DNA of 64,000 nt from NCBI RefSeq assembly GCF_015624505.1, contig NZ_CP061379.1, positions 3,224,001 through 3,288,000 on the forward strand, written 5' to 3'. Below, one piece after another: positions 17,465 through 25,999 of this stretch. The DNA is from Bradyrhizobium commune. Its GTDB lineage: Bacteria; Pseudomonadota; Alphaproteobacteria; Rhizobiales; Xanthobacteraceae. Each line of letters starts with the position of its first letter. Within the stretch, counting starts at the first letter, position 1. The position numbers were made by a program, and so were the translations under genes. The notes under the pieces were generated by a model that was given only the letters and a program-made list of their open reading frames with translations, was not told where the DNA came from and ran no database searches.

Positions 17465-17728
17465 TCATGCGCGATTCTTTCCGCCGGTAGGACGCCGGCG
17501 CCGCACCGCCGGGGCCGGGCGGCTGGTCGCCAGCGCCTCGCCGATGGCGCGCCAGCATTTGACGGCATCGCGGAAGGCATGCTCATGGGCGGAACTCTTG
17601 CCGCGCCAATCCATCAGTTGTTCGGCATCCGCAATCGTCGCCTCACCCGATTTGAGGCGCATGATCCACGACAACGCCTCACGGATTAAGGGATCTAAGT
17701 GATCGACCTGATGGTTTCGCTTCGTCAC
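17465..17728 (-). CDS. FecR-type anti-sigma domain, short form without membrane segment
   Basis: An 87-residue protein that matches only the cytoplasmic N-terminal domain (DUF4880) of FecR regulators: EALSWIMRLKSGEATIADAEQLMDWRGKSS, split over about 17-46, then HEHAFRDAVKCW. In full-length FecR a transmembrane helix and a periplasmic FecR domain follow; here the protein ends in an Arg-rich tail. Start is GTG at 17728, overlapping the end of the sigma-factor gene by 50 bases, so the two are coupled. In E. coli, N-terminal FecR fragments alone can activate FecI constitutively, so this may be a co-activator or a free anti-sigma factor. It could also be a decayed gene, but the reading frame is clean. 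Confidence 0.68.
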   Translation of the reverse strand: MTKRNHQVDHLDPLIREALSWIMRLKSGEATIADAEQLMDWRGKSSAHEHAFRDAVKCWRAIGEALATSRPAPAVRRRRPTGGKNRA

Positions 17729-18338
17729 GATCCAGCGCTTTCCCGCCCATGCCGGTCATGAGCGGATGGCCCCGATCGACATATCTCTGTAGGTGAGACG
17801 TTGCAACGCGCTGAAAACCGAATTTGCCGCGCGCGGGACGTTTGAGGCGTTCGGCGCAATGCTCGACCGCCTGCTTGAGGTCGGTCTCGACGGTCCGAAC
17901 CGTCACGCCGAGGATTGCCGCGATCTCCCGGTTCGGCAAGCCGTCGATGCGCGAGAGCATCAGGACGCGGCGCCGCCGCTCCGGGAGCTCGGCGATCGCG
18001 CGCTTGAGTTGTTCGACTTCGGAGCGATCCTCGATCACGCGCGCCGCATCGGGCCGGTCATCGGGAATCTCGAGCATGCTGTCGACCTCGTCGGCGGTGA
18101 GGCGACGCTTCTCGGCGCGTCGGCGGTCGGTGGCAATGTTGAGCGCAATGCGAAACAGATAGGCCTTGGGGCTGCGCACGGGCCCGATCTCTCGCATGCC
18201 GGCGAGACGAAGATAAGTCTCGTTGAGCGCCTCGGAGGCGAGGTCCGGCGAGCCGAGGCGGCGCGTCAGGCGCCGATCGAAATCGACGTATTCGGCGAGC
18301 AGCAAGCTGCGCAGGCTGGAGATGGTATCGATGGTCAT
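17679..18338 (-). CDS. ECF sigma factor, FecI-like
   Basis: Extracytoplasmic-function sigma factor of 219 residues. Sigma-2 region: FDRRLTRRLGSPDLASEALNETYLR to KAYLFRIALNIATDRRR (about 22-75). Sigma-4 helix-turn-helix: LPERRRRVLMLSRIDGLPNREIAAILGV to VRTVETDLKQAVEHC (about 115-165). A C-terminal tail of some 50 residues is unusual. A GTG at 18350 is possible, but the ATG at 18338 has a GGGG run suitably placed. FecI-type factors normally pair with FecR and a TonB-dependent transducer. Here the divergent neighbour is the TPS operon with its own TonB, so it probably controls that operon (inference). Confidence 0.85.
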   Translation of the reverse strand: MTIDTISSLRSLLLAEYVDFDRRLTRRLGSPDLASEALNETYLRLAGMREIGPVRSPKAYLFRIALNIATDRRRAEKRRLTADEVDSMLEIPDDRPDAARVIEDRSEVEQLKRAIAELPERRRRVLMLSRIDGLPNREIAAILGVTVRTVETDLKQAVEHCAERLKRPARGKFGFQRVATSHLQRYVDRGHPLMTGMGGKALDRDEAKPSGRSLRSLNP

Positions 18339-18640
18339 GTTACGCCCCACTTATTAAACCCCGAATTTTGGCGGGACGGTAGAGAGACCGCACAACGGTA
18401 ATGTGACGAACTGTTAGTCTATAATAATCATCGCGCGATAGTCGTGTTATGTTGCGCGAAATCATCACATCAACGATGCGGCTCGTCCAAGCGTACGGGA
18501 ATCTTTTCGCGGCGACTGCGAGCGCGACGTCTATCGGATAAGGCTCGGCGGACTGGCGCGTCCCGGTCGGTTCGGGCTGTCCGAAGATCACTGCGGTCGC
18601 GACGAGCTGGCCGCAATGCGAGCATGATATCGAGGCTTAG
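18339..18640. promoter_or_regulatory. Divergent sigma-factor / TPS operon promoter region
   Basis: These 302 bases separate the FecI-like gene from tpsB. The middle is AT-rich (CTATAATAATCATC near 18419), with an 8-base palindrome TCGCGCGA (18431-18438) and a GTTATGTT box at 18446-18453. No gene is supported. Confidence 0.5.
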
Positions 18641-20431
18641 GTGAATTCGCGTGGTCTGTATGAGAGGAGCGCGCGCCATCATGTGCCGCTTCCGTTGCGC
18701 GCCCTGCGGAGAGGCCGGTCGGTCGCCGCATGCGCACCGCAGCTCGCAGTCTGCGGCCTGCTGATCTGTGCGATCTGCGCCGGGCCCGCGGCGGCGAAGT
18801 CCGAAGCCGAAGCGACCAAGCCTGCCGCGGTGAAGCCGGCAGCAGCGCCCGCGGCAACCGCGCCGGCCAAGAACGGCGCAGATGCCGCCAAACCAGCCGC
18901 TCCAGAAGCCCACTTCGACATCGACGAGTTTCGTATCGAGGGTGCGGACAATCTGCCGCAGATCGAGGTTGAGACGGCGGTGTATCCGTTCCTCGGTCCG
19001 AACAGGAGCGCACAGGACGTCGAGAAGGCGCGCGCTGCGGTCGAGAAGGCCTATCACGACAAGGGCCTCCAGACCGTCACCGTGGCGGTCCCGCAGCAGG
19101 ACGCGCAGCGCGGCTTCGTTGTGCTGAAAGTCACCGAGAGCCGGGTCGGACGCCTGCGCGTCAAGGGCTCACGTTATTTCGATCTGAACAACATCAAGGA
19201 CAGCGCTCCTTCGCTGAAGGAAGGAACGCTGCCGAATTTCCAGGACGTGACGAAGGACATCGTCGCGCTCAATCGCTGGACGGACAGGCGCGTCACGCCG
19301 GCACTGCGGGCAGGCGTCGCGCCGGGAACGGTCGATGTCGATCTCAACGTCGAGGATACTTTCCCGCTCCACGGCAGCCTCGAGCTCAATAACAAGCAGA
19401 GCCCGAGCACCACACCGCTGCGCGCCAGCGTTTCGATGCACTATGACGACCTCTGGCAGCTCGGCCATTCCATGACCTGGACCTACCAGGTTGCGCCGCA
19501 GAATCCGAAGGACGCGATGGTGGTCTCCGGCTCCTATCTGGCGCGCACCGAGATCGATTGGCTCAGCGTTCTCGTCTACGGCCTCGTTTCCGACAGCTCG
19601 GTTGCAACGGTCGGTGGAGCGAACGTCATCGGTCCCGGGCAGGTCGTCGGCGGACGTGCAGTCCTGACCTTGCCGTCGAAAGGCGATCTGTTCCAGACGC
19701 TGTCGCTCGGCGTCGACTACAAGGACTTCAAGCAGTCGCTCAAGCTCGGCACCGATGCGTTCGACTCCCCCGTGACCTATGTGCCGCTGGTCGCCACCTA
19801 CGGTGCCACGTGGCAGGGCGAGGGACATCTCACACAGCTCAACGCCACGGTGACCGCCAATCTGCGCGGCGCTGGCTCGAACCGCGATGAATTTGACGCC
19901 AAGCGCTTCGACGCGACGCCGAGCTTCATCACCCTGCATGCCGACATCTCGCACACCCAGGATTTCGCCGGCGGCTTCCAACTCTACGCCAAGCTCCAGG
20001 GACAGGCCGCCGATCAGCCGCTGATATCGAGCGAGCAGTTCAGCCTTGGCGGACAAGATACCGTGCGCGGCTATCTCGAGACCGAGGTTCTTGGCGATTA
20101 CGGCGTCGCCGGAACGCTGGAGCTACGAACGCCCAATCTTGCGCAATATCTCGAGCAGAAGCTGCCCAATCCGCTCGGCGAACCCATCAAGTACAACGCG
20201 TTCGACGAATGGCGCTTCTTTGCGTTCGCCGACGCCGGCAACGCGCGGATCCACGAACCGCTGCCCGATCAGCAGTCGCATTTCGATCTCGCCAGCTACG
20301 GTGTCGGCATGCGCATGAAGTCGCTTCGCTATCTCAACAGCGTCGTTTTCGTCGCCATGCCGCTGACCAGCCAGCAGGTCACCGTCGCCAATCATCCACG
20401 GTTCAGCTTTCGCGTCTGGGGAGAATTCTAG
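18641..20431 (+). CDS. Two-partner secretion pore TpsB (ShlB/FhaC family)
   Basis: Outer-membrane Omp85-superfamily transporter that exports a TpsA partner through its own 16-strand barrel. The 596-residue precursor has a signal peptide ending near AAAK (about 52), an Ala/Pro/Lys linker, two POTRA domains (about 92-165, starting FDIDEFRIEGADNLP, and 166-240) and a barrel to the C-terminal Phe (FRVWGEF). The signature VRGY motif of loop 6 is present (GQDTVRGYLE). Start is GTG at 18641 with GAGG 7 bases upstream. The exbB-like gene begins immediately after the TAG stop. The likely cargo is the giant haemagglutinin seven genes downstream. Confidence 0.93.
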   Translation: MNSRGLYERSARHHVPLPLRALRRGRSVAACAPQLAVCGLLICAICAGPAAAKSEAEATKPAAVKPAAAPAATAPAKNGADAAKPAAPEAHFDIDEFRIEGADNLPQIEVETAVYPFLGPNRSAQDVEKARAAVEKAYHDKGLQTVTVAVPQQDAQRGFVVLKVTESRVGRLRVKGSRYFDLNNIKDSAPSLKEGTLPNFQDVTKDIVALNRWTDRRVTPALRAGVAPGTVDVDLNVEDTFPLHGSLELNNKQSPSTTPLRASVSMHYDDLWQLGHSMTWTYQVAPQNPKDAMVVSGSYLARTEIDWLSVLVYGLVSDSSVATVGGANVIGPGQVVGGRAVLTLPSKGDLFQTLSLGVDYKDFKQSLKLGTDAFDSPVTYVPLVATYGATWQGEGHLTQLNATVTANLRGAGSNRDEFDAKRFDATPSFITLHADISHTQDFAGGFQLYAKLQGQAADQPLISSEQFSLGGQDTVRGYLETEVLGDYGVAGTLELRTPNLAQYLEQKLPNPLGEPIKYNAFDEWRFFAFADAGNARIHEPLPDQQSHFDLASYGVGMRMKSLRYLNSVVFVAMPLTSQQVTVANHPRFSFRVWGEF

Positions 20432-22387
20432 ATGTCGCTCCTTCGTTTTGGATCACGCCGCGGACACGGCTTCAGCGCGCCGGTGATGTTCGTCCTCGTT
20501 CTTCTGGCCGTGCTGTGGCCGAAACCTGCCGCCGCGTGGTGGAATGATCAGTGGACGCTGCGCAAGAAGATCACGATCGACACCGGACAGTCTGGCGCCG
20601 GTATCAGCGACGCCATCGGTACGACACCGATCCTGGTGCGCCTGCATGTCGGCAATTTCCGCTTCGGCGCCGCAAAGGAAGATGGCGGCGATCTTCGCTT
20701 CGTCGCGGCCGACGACAAGACGCCGCTGAAGCACCACGTCGAGAAATACGATTCATTGCTCGGCGAGGCGCTGATCTGGGTCAGCGTTGCCGATTTGAAG
20801 CCCGGCACCAAGAACGACATCTGGCTCTACTACGGAAATCAGAAGGCGCCGACCGCGGTCGACGCCAAGGGGACCTACGATCCCGATACGTTGCTGGTCT
20901 ATCATTTCAACGATCGGGGAACCCCGGCGCAGGATGTCACGGCCTGGGCCAACAGCGCGCAGACCGTGGTGCCGGCCGCCGATGGCGCCATCATCGGGCA
21001 GGGCGCGCGCCTCGACGGACAGACTGCACTCACGCTTCCCAACTCGCCATCGCTCGTGGTCGCCGAGGGCGGCGAGCTGACCTGGTCGCTCTGGGTCAAG
21101 ATGACCGCGACCCAGCCGGGCGCGGTGCTGTTCTCGCGGAGCGAGGGTGCGAACGGGCTTACGGTTGGATTGGACAATGGTGTCGCCTTCGTGGAGGTGG
21201 TGAGCGGCGGCAACACGCAGCGCAGCGCCGGTGGCGCGGCGATTGCGGCGGGGACCTGGCATCAGATCGCCTTTACGGCGAAGGGCAGCCAGATCACGCT
21301 CTATGTCGATGGCGCCCAAGCCGCAACGCTTGCAGCGGGCCTTCCCACCATGACAGGCGTGGCCCAACTCGGCGCAGGCGCGCCTGCGGCGGCAACTCCG
21401 GCGGCCGACGCAACGGCGGCTCCGGCCACACCCGCGGGCGATGCTGCGCAAACGCCGCCGCCGGCGGCTTCACCGGCCGCCGCGGCAGCGGGTTTCGCCG
21501 GCGACATCGACGAGTTTCAGATCGCGAAGGTCGCGCGGCCCGCCGGCTTCATCAAGCTGGCTGCGATCGGGCAGGGGCCTGACCAGGCCAAGCTGATCTC
21601 GTTCAGCGTCGACGAGGAAACCTCGGGCTGGTTCAGCGGCGGCTATTTCGGCGTGATCCTGCGCTCGGTGACGCTCGACGGCTGGGTCGTCATCGGCCTG
21701 CTCGCGATCATGGCGTTTATCAGCTGGTACGTCATGGTCGACCGCATCTCGTATCTGAACCGGGTTGCGCGCGGCAACGAGATCTTTCTCAAGCATTTCC
21801 GCGAGACATCGACCGACATCAGCGGTCTGCTTCAGCTCGACAGCCAGGAGAACGATCCAAGCTTCGGCGGCGAATTGGCTGCGAAGCAGCGCAAGGCGAT
21901 CCACGCCGCACCGCTCTATCGCCTGTTCGCGGCCGGGGCGCAGGAAATTCGCAAGCGCTTTGCGGGCGGCGGCTACCGGCGGTTGTCGCCGCAGGCGATC
22001 CAGTCGATCCGCGCCGTGCTCGACAGCGGCTTCGTGCGGGAGAGCCAGCGCCTTAACCGGCTGATGGTGATGTTGACGATCGCGATTTCCGGCGGCCCGT
22101 TCCTCGGCCTGCTCGGCACCGTCGTCGGCGTCATGATCACCTTTGCGGCGATCGCGGCCTCTGGCGACGTCAACGTCAACGCGATCGCGCCGGGCATTGC
22201 GGCCGCGCTGGTCGCAACCGTCGCCGGCCTCGGCGTCGCGATCCCGTCGCTGTTTGCCTACAACTACCTGACGATCCGCATCAAGGATGTCTCGAGCGAG
22301 ATGCAGGTCTTCGTCGATGAGTTCATCACGCGGATCGCGGAGTCCTACGAATTGCCGGACGAGCCGGTGAAGCAGGCGGCGGAGTAA
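20432..22387 (+). CDS. exbB: ExbB/TolQ motor subunit fused to DUF2341 and LamG-like domains
   Basis: A 651-residue composite protein. Residues 1-35 are a signal peptide. A DUF2341 domain starts WWNDQWTLRKK and runs to IWLYYGN at about 135. A LamG/concanavalin-like domain spans about 150-375 (VYHFND, ELTWSLWVK, GTWHQIAFTA, ITLYVDG, GDIDEFQI), with an Ala/Pro insert at 315-353. A TolQ/ExbB module follows: TM1 415-436, a cytoplasmic loop, TM2 about 545-575 (ISGGPFLGLLGTVVGVMITF) and TM3 about 585-612. ExbB proteins form the proton-driven pentamer that energises TonB. Here the periplasmic N-terminus carries a ligand-binding-like sensor of 350 or more residues. It abuts tpsB with no spacer and precedes exbD by three bases. 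Confidence 0.9.
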   Translation: MSLLRFGSRRGHGFSAPVMFVLVLLAVLWPKPAAAWWNDQWTLRKKITIDTGQSGAGISDAIGTTPILVRLHVGNFRFGAAKEDGGDLRFVAADDKTPLKHHVEKYDSLLGEALIWVSVADLKPGTKNDIWLYYGNQKAPTAVDAKGTYDPDTLLVYHFNDRGTPAQDVTAWANSAQTVVPAADGAIIGQGARLDGQTALTLPNSPSLVVAEGGELTWSLWVKMTATQPGAVLFSRSEGANGLTVGLDNGVAFVEVVSGGNTQRSAGGAAIAAGTWHQIAFTAKGSQITLYVDGAQAATLAAGLPTMTGVAQLGAGAPAAATPAADATAAPATPAGDAAQTPPPAASPAAAAAGFAGDIDEFQIAKVARPAGFIKLAAIGQGPDQAKLISFSVDEETSGWFSGGYFGVILRSVTLDGWVVIGLLAIMAFISWYVMVDRISYLNRVARGNEIFLKHFRETSTDISGLLQLDSQENDPSFGGELAAKQRKAIHAAPLYRLFAAGAQEIRKRFAGGGYRRLSPQAIQSIRAVLDSGFVRESQRLNRLMVMLTIAISGGPFLGLLGTVVGVMITFAAIAASGDVNVNAIAPGIAAALVATVAGLGVAIPSLFAYNYLTIRIKDVSSEMQVFVDEFITRIAESYELPDEPVKQAAE

Positions 22388-22390
22388 CCC

Positions 22391-22795
22391 ATGCAAGTCC
22401 AGTCCGAAAGCAAGCCGTACGACGACATCAACATCACGCCGATGCTCGATCTCGCTTACGTGCTGCTGGTGATCTTCATCATCATGACCACGGCGACCGT
22501 GCAGGGCATGAAGGTGAATCTACCCAAGGCAAGCGCGGCGCCGTCGCTGGCGCAGCAGACCACGAAGGCGATCACGGTCGCGAACGACGGCAAGCTGTTC
22601 CTCGACACGATCCCCGTGACGCTGCCCGAGCTCGAGCAGCGGCTGGTGCAGCAGCGCTCGCTGACGCCGGAGTTTCCGATCGTGGTGCGCGGCGACGCCC
22701 AGACCCAGTACCAGAATGTCGTCGACGTGCTCGACATGCTCGGCCGCCTTAACTTCACCCAGGTCGGCATGGCGACCAAGCCGGTGGCACGGTGA
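22391..22795 (+). CDS. exbD: Motor subunit ExbD
   Basis: ExbD/TolR family protein of 134 residues: short cytoplasmic tail, one transmembrane helix carrying the essential Asp (Asp20 in ITPMLDLAYVLLVIFIIM), and a periplasmic domain (ITVANDGKLFLDTIPV, FPIVVRGDAQTQYQNVVDVLDML). The Asp is the proton-coupling residue in ExbD proteins. It lies three bases after exbB and is followed closely by tonB, so the three encode a complete energising motor within the TPS operon. Confidence 0.95.
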   Translation: MQVQSESKPYDDINITPMLDLAYVLLVIFIIMTTATVQGMKVNLPKASAAPSLAQQTTKAITVANDGKLFLDTIPVTLPELEQRLVQQRSLTPEFPIVVRGDAQTQYQNVVDVLDMLGRLNFTQVGMATKPVAR

Positions 22796-22816
22796 ACCTG
22801 ACAGCATGTGAATTCG

Positions 22817-23530
22817 ATGGATCAGCGCGACAACATCGAGGAGAGCGAAGGACCGGCCTGGCGGCGTTATCTGCTGCTGGGCGGCGGCGGTCTGCTGGTC
22901 CTTGCGCTGATGGTCGGCGGCATCATGGTCTTGATGGGCGGCGACAAGAATCCACCGCGCAAGGTGAACGAGCTTCAGGTGACGATGATCGTTCCGCCGC
23001 CGCCTCCGCCACCTCCGCCGCCGCCACCGGAGCAGCAGCCCGAGCAGAAGATGGTCGAGCAGACTCCGGTCAAGCAGGAGATGATCGAGGAGAAGCCGGT
23101 CGACATCCCCAAGGAAGCGCCGCCGGACGCTCCCAGCGATTCGAACGACAGCCCGCCGTCGCTCGAGGCCAACACGGCGGGTCCCGGCACGTTGCGCGGC
23201 GGCAAGGGCGGCCTGATCGGCGGCGGCGGCGGTGGCGGTGGCGGCAGCAGCAAATGGGGCTGGTACGCCAGCATCGTGCAGGCCCAGGTCGAGGCGGCGC
23301 TGCGTGCCAACGACAAGACGCGTCACGCGACGATGCGGGTCAGGGTCAACCTCTGGTCCGATGCGACCGGCCGGATCACCCGCGTGCAGCTCGCGTCCTC
23401 GAGCGGCAACAGCGAGCTCGACGCGGTGATCCGCGACCAGGTGCTCAGCGGCATGACGTTGCGTGAGCCGCCGCCGAGGGAAATGCCAATGCCGATCGTG
23501 ATGCAGGTCACGGCGCGCAGTCCGGGTTGA
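22817..23530 (+). CDS. tonB: TonB-family energy transducer
   Basis: About 237 residues: cytoplasmic tail, transmembrane helix (YLLLGGGGLLVLALMVGGIMVLM), a run of 12 prolines, a Glu/Pro/Lys-rich spacer, a Gly-rich stretch, and a C-terminal TonB domain (WYASIVQAQVEAALRAN, then RVNLWSDATGRITRVQL, AVIRDQVLSGM). TonB passes the energy of ExbBD to outer-membrane proteins. A GTG three codons upstream (22808) is an alternative start. Its target is not obvious, because no classical TonB-dependent receptor is encoded nearby; the candidates are the TpsB barrel or the following porin (inference). Confidence 0.9.
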   Translation: MDQRDNIEESEGPAWRRYLLLGGGGLLVLALMVGGIMVLMGGDKNPPRKVNELQVTMIVPPPPPPPPPPPPEQQPEQKMVEQTPVKQEMIEEKPVDIPKEAPPDAPSDSNDSPPSLEANTAGPGTLRGGKGGLIGGGGGGGGGSSKWGWYASIVQAQVEAALRANDKTRHATMRVRVNLWSDATGRITRVQLASSSGNSELDAVIRDQVLSGMTLREPPPREMPMPIVMQVTARSPG

Positions 23531-23600
23531 AGAGACGGCGGGGCGGCGGGAGCCGTTTGCGCAAGCGAGTGTGAGAAAGAGTGGAAGAAGGGTTGATGTC

Positions 23601-25403
23601 ATGTGGCGTGCAGAGATGACAAAGCGACAGCTGGCGGGGACCGCGGCGATCCTGCTTGCGCTTTCCGTTCCGGCGCATGCCCAGGACGACACGCCGTCGG
23701 GCAAGCGCCCGACCGTCTCGCGCAACGCACCGCCATCGTCGAACGCGACGGTCAATTTGATCAATCTGCTGGTGAAGCAGGGCACGCTCAGCGAGGAGCA
23801 GGCGACGGCGCTGATCAAGCAGGCGGACGACGAGGCTTACGTCGCCCGCCAGGCTACGCGCGACGCCACGACCAAGGCGGAAGGCGCCGAGAAGGCGGCG
23901 GCGACCGCAACGGACGCGGTCTCGCCGCCCGGCACCAAGCGCGTCACCTATGTCCCCGAAATCGTCAAAAAGCAGCTGCGCGATGAAATTCGCGCCGAGG
24001 TCATGGCGAAGGCCGAGAAGGAGAACTGGGCCTCTCCCGGCAAGTATCCGGAATGGGCCCAGCGGATCCGGTTCTACGGTGACATCCGCGCGCGCTATGA
24101 GGGCGACCATTTTCCAGCCGGAAACGGCCCGCTGGAGAATTTCAACGCGATCAATACCGGCAACCCGTTCCTCGAGGACAACGCCAACGCGATCAATCCC
24201 TATTTTCCGCCGACCTACAACACGACTCAGGATCGCAACCGGTTCCGCTTCCGCGCGAGACTTGGCGCCGATGTCGATCTGTATGACGGCTTCTCGGCCG
24301 GCCTTCGGATTGCGACAGGCGATAGCAGCTCGCCGGTCTCCACAAATCAGACCTTCGGCGGCAATGGCGGTGATTTCTCGAAATATGCACTTTGGCTCGA
24401 TCGCGCATTCATCAAGTACCAGCCGGTGCAGGACTTCGTCGGTTCGGTCGGCCGGTTCGACAACCCGTTCTGGTCGCCGACAGATCTCGTCTGGTATAAG
24501 GAACTCGGCTTCGACGGATTTGCCATCCAGGCCAAGCACGAGGTGGATGAGGGCTTCACGCCGTTCTTCGTCGGCGGCGCCTTTCCGATCTTCAACACCG
24601 ATCTGAACGCAGGTCTCAATACCGCGGACCTGAATGGACCGATCAAGTCTCCGAGCCGCGACCGGTGGCTGTTCGGCACGCAAGCCGGCTTTGGTGCCAG
24701 GTTTGATCCCGAGACCAACCTGACGGTGGCGGTTGCTTACTACGACTTCGCGAACCTGCGCGGCAAGCTCTCCAGCACATGTCTTGTCGCGACCGCCACC
24801 GATACCTGCGATACGGATTTGCTGCGTCCTCTGTTCGCGCAGAAGGGCAACACCTACATGCGGCTTCGCAACATCCCGACGGTGACGACGCCCGTCACCA
24901 CGCTGAACTACCAGTATTATGGCCTCGCCAGCGATTTCCGCCCGGTCGTCGCCAGCGTCCAGCTCGACTTCGCCCAGTTCAATCCGATCCACATCATCCT
25001 CGATGGGGAATACGTCTGGAACACGGCCTTCAATCGCGGAGCCGTCGGCGCCGTCGCCGTCAACAATTTCGCGCCGACATCAGATGGCTCGGCCGGCCCC
25101 TTCAACGGCGGCAACCAGGGTTGGCTCGCGCGGCTCACGGTGGGCGACAAGGAGGTCAAGCATCTCTGGGACTGGAATGCGCATGTCGGCTACAAATATC
25201 TCGAGTCCGACGCGATGGTGGATGCGTTCGTCGATTCCGACTTCGGTCTCGGCGGCACCAACCTCAAGGGCTATTTCATCGGCGGCAATGTCGGTCTCGG
25301 TGAGAACGTCTGGGCCTCTGTGCGCTGGATGAGCGCCAACAGCATCGCCGGGCTGCCTTACGCCGTCGATGTCGTCCAGCTCGATCTCAATGCGAGGTTC
25401 TGA
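23601..25403 (+). CDS. Putative outer-membrane porin
   Basis: A 600-residue precursor with a signal peptide (cleavage near AHA/Q, about 27), a helical N-terminal segment (NLINLLVKQGTLSEEQATALIKQADDEA) typical of the 'putative porin' family, and a beta-barrel from about 150 to the end (IRFYGDIRARYEG, RFRFRARLGADVDLYDGFSAGLRIATG) closing in a C-terminal Phe (LDLNARF). The ATG at 23601 is eight bases after AAGAAGGG, better than the GTG at 23571. It sits in the same gene string as TonB and precedes the coiled-coil gene by two bases. It may import a nutrient or form part of the surface complex; the substrate is unknown. Confidence 0.85.
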   Translation: MWRAEMTKRQLAGTAAILLALSVPAHAQDDTPSGKRPTVSRNAPPSSNATVNLINLLVKQGTLSEEQATALIKQADDEAYVARQATRDATTKAEGAEKAAATATDAVSPPGTKRVTYVPEIVKKQLRDEIRAEVMAKAEKENWASPGKYPEWAQRIRFYGDIRARYEGDHFPAGNGPLENFNAINTGNPFLEDNANAINPYFPPTYNTTQDRNRFRFRARLGADVDLYDGFSAGLRIATGDSSSPVSTNQTFGGNGGDFSKYALWLDRAFIKYQPVQDFVGSVGRFDNPFWSPTDLVWYKELGFDGFAIQAKHEVDEGFTPFFVGGAFPIFNTDLNAGLNTADLNGPIKSPSRDRWLFGTQAGFGARFDPETNLTVAVAYYDFANLRGKLSSTCLVATATDTCDTDLLRPLFAQKGNTYMRLRNIPTVTTPVTTLNYQYYGLASDFRPVVASVQLDFAQFNPIHIILDGEYVWNTAFNRGAVGAVAVNNFAPTSDGSAGPFNGGNQGWLARLTVGDKEVKHLWDWNAHVGYKYLESDAMVDAFVDSDFGLGGTNLKGYFIGGNVGLGENVWASVRWMSANSIAGLPYAVDVVQLDLNARF

Positions 25404-25405
25404 TC

Positions 25406-25999
25406 ATGCGGCTCCTGCGTCTCTCCCCCGTGATCGCATTGGCGTTGATGATCTCCCCGGCCGCGCACGCCGACCAGGAAGGCGATCGCCTGCGCGAAGC
25501 GCTGCGATCCGCTACCGCCCAGGCGAGGGCGGCCGAGGATCAGCGCGCCGCGCTTCAGGCAAGGCTGACGACGGCCGAACAGGAGCGCGACCGGCTGCGC
25601 AAGCAGAACGAGACCTATCGTGCCCAGGTCAAGGAAGCGGAGCAGGCCTATCGCCAGGCCGTGAAGGACTTCAACGAGCGTCTCGCCGAACGCGACGATT
25701 CACTCGAGAAGTGGAAGACCGCCTATGCCGAGGCAGCGAGCGTCGCGCGAGCCAAGGATGCCGAACGCGCCAAGTTCGAGTCCGACGCAACCACGTTCAA
25801 GGCGAGCACCAAGGCCTGCGAGGCCAAGAACGTTCAGCTTGTGAAGGTCGCCAACGACGTCGTGACCAAATATGAGGCGATGGATCCGTTCGAGAAGGTT
25901 CTCGACCACGATCCCGTATTTGGCTTGAAGCGGGTCGAGCACCAGAACGCGGCCCAGGACTTCCGCGACAAGATCCTCGAACAGAAGGCCAAGCCATGA
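25406..25999 (+). CDS. Periplasmic coiled-coil protein
   Basis: A 197-residue exported protein: signal peptide MRLLRLSPVIALALMISPAAHA, then an almost unbroken coiled coil from about 25 to 150 (QARAAEDQRAALQARLTTAEQE and following), with a single Cys region (TKACEAKN). The C-terminal part (MDPFEKVLDHDPVFGLKRVEHQN) looks globular and conserved in style. No family name recognised. It starts two bases after the porin stop and its own stop overlaps the parvulin ATG (ATGA). A periplasmic spacer or adaptor tying the outer-membrane components to the Ton motor would fit (inference). Confidence 0.78.
   Translation: MRLLRLSPVIALALMISPAAHADQEGDRLREALRSATAQARAAEDQRAALQARLTTAEQERDRLRKQNETYRAQVKEAEQAYRQAVKDFNERLAERDDSLEKWKTAYAEAASVARAKDAERAKFESDATTFKASTKACEAKNVQLVKVANDVVTKYEAMDPFEKVLDHDPVFGLKRVEHQNAAQDFRDKILEQKAKP

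Noticed and set aside
17465..17728. Calling the short FecR a pseudogene
   Set aside because: Its frame is clean, it starts inside the sigma-factor gene as coupled genes do, and the domain it keeps is complete. It remains possible, but a short functional form fits as well.
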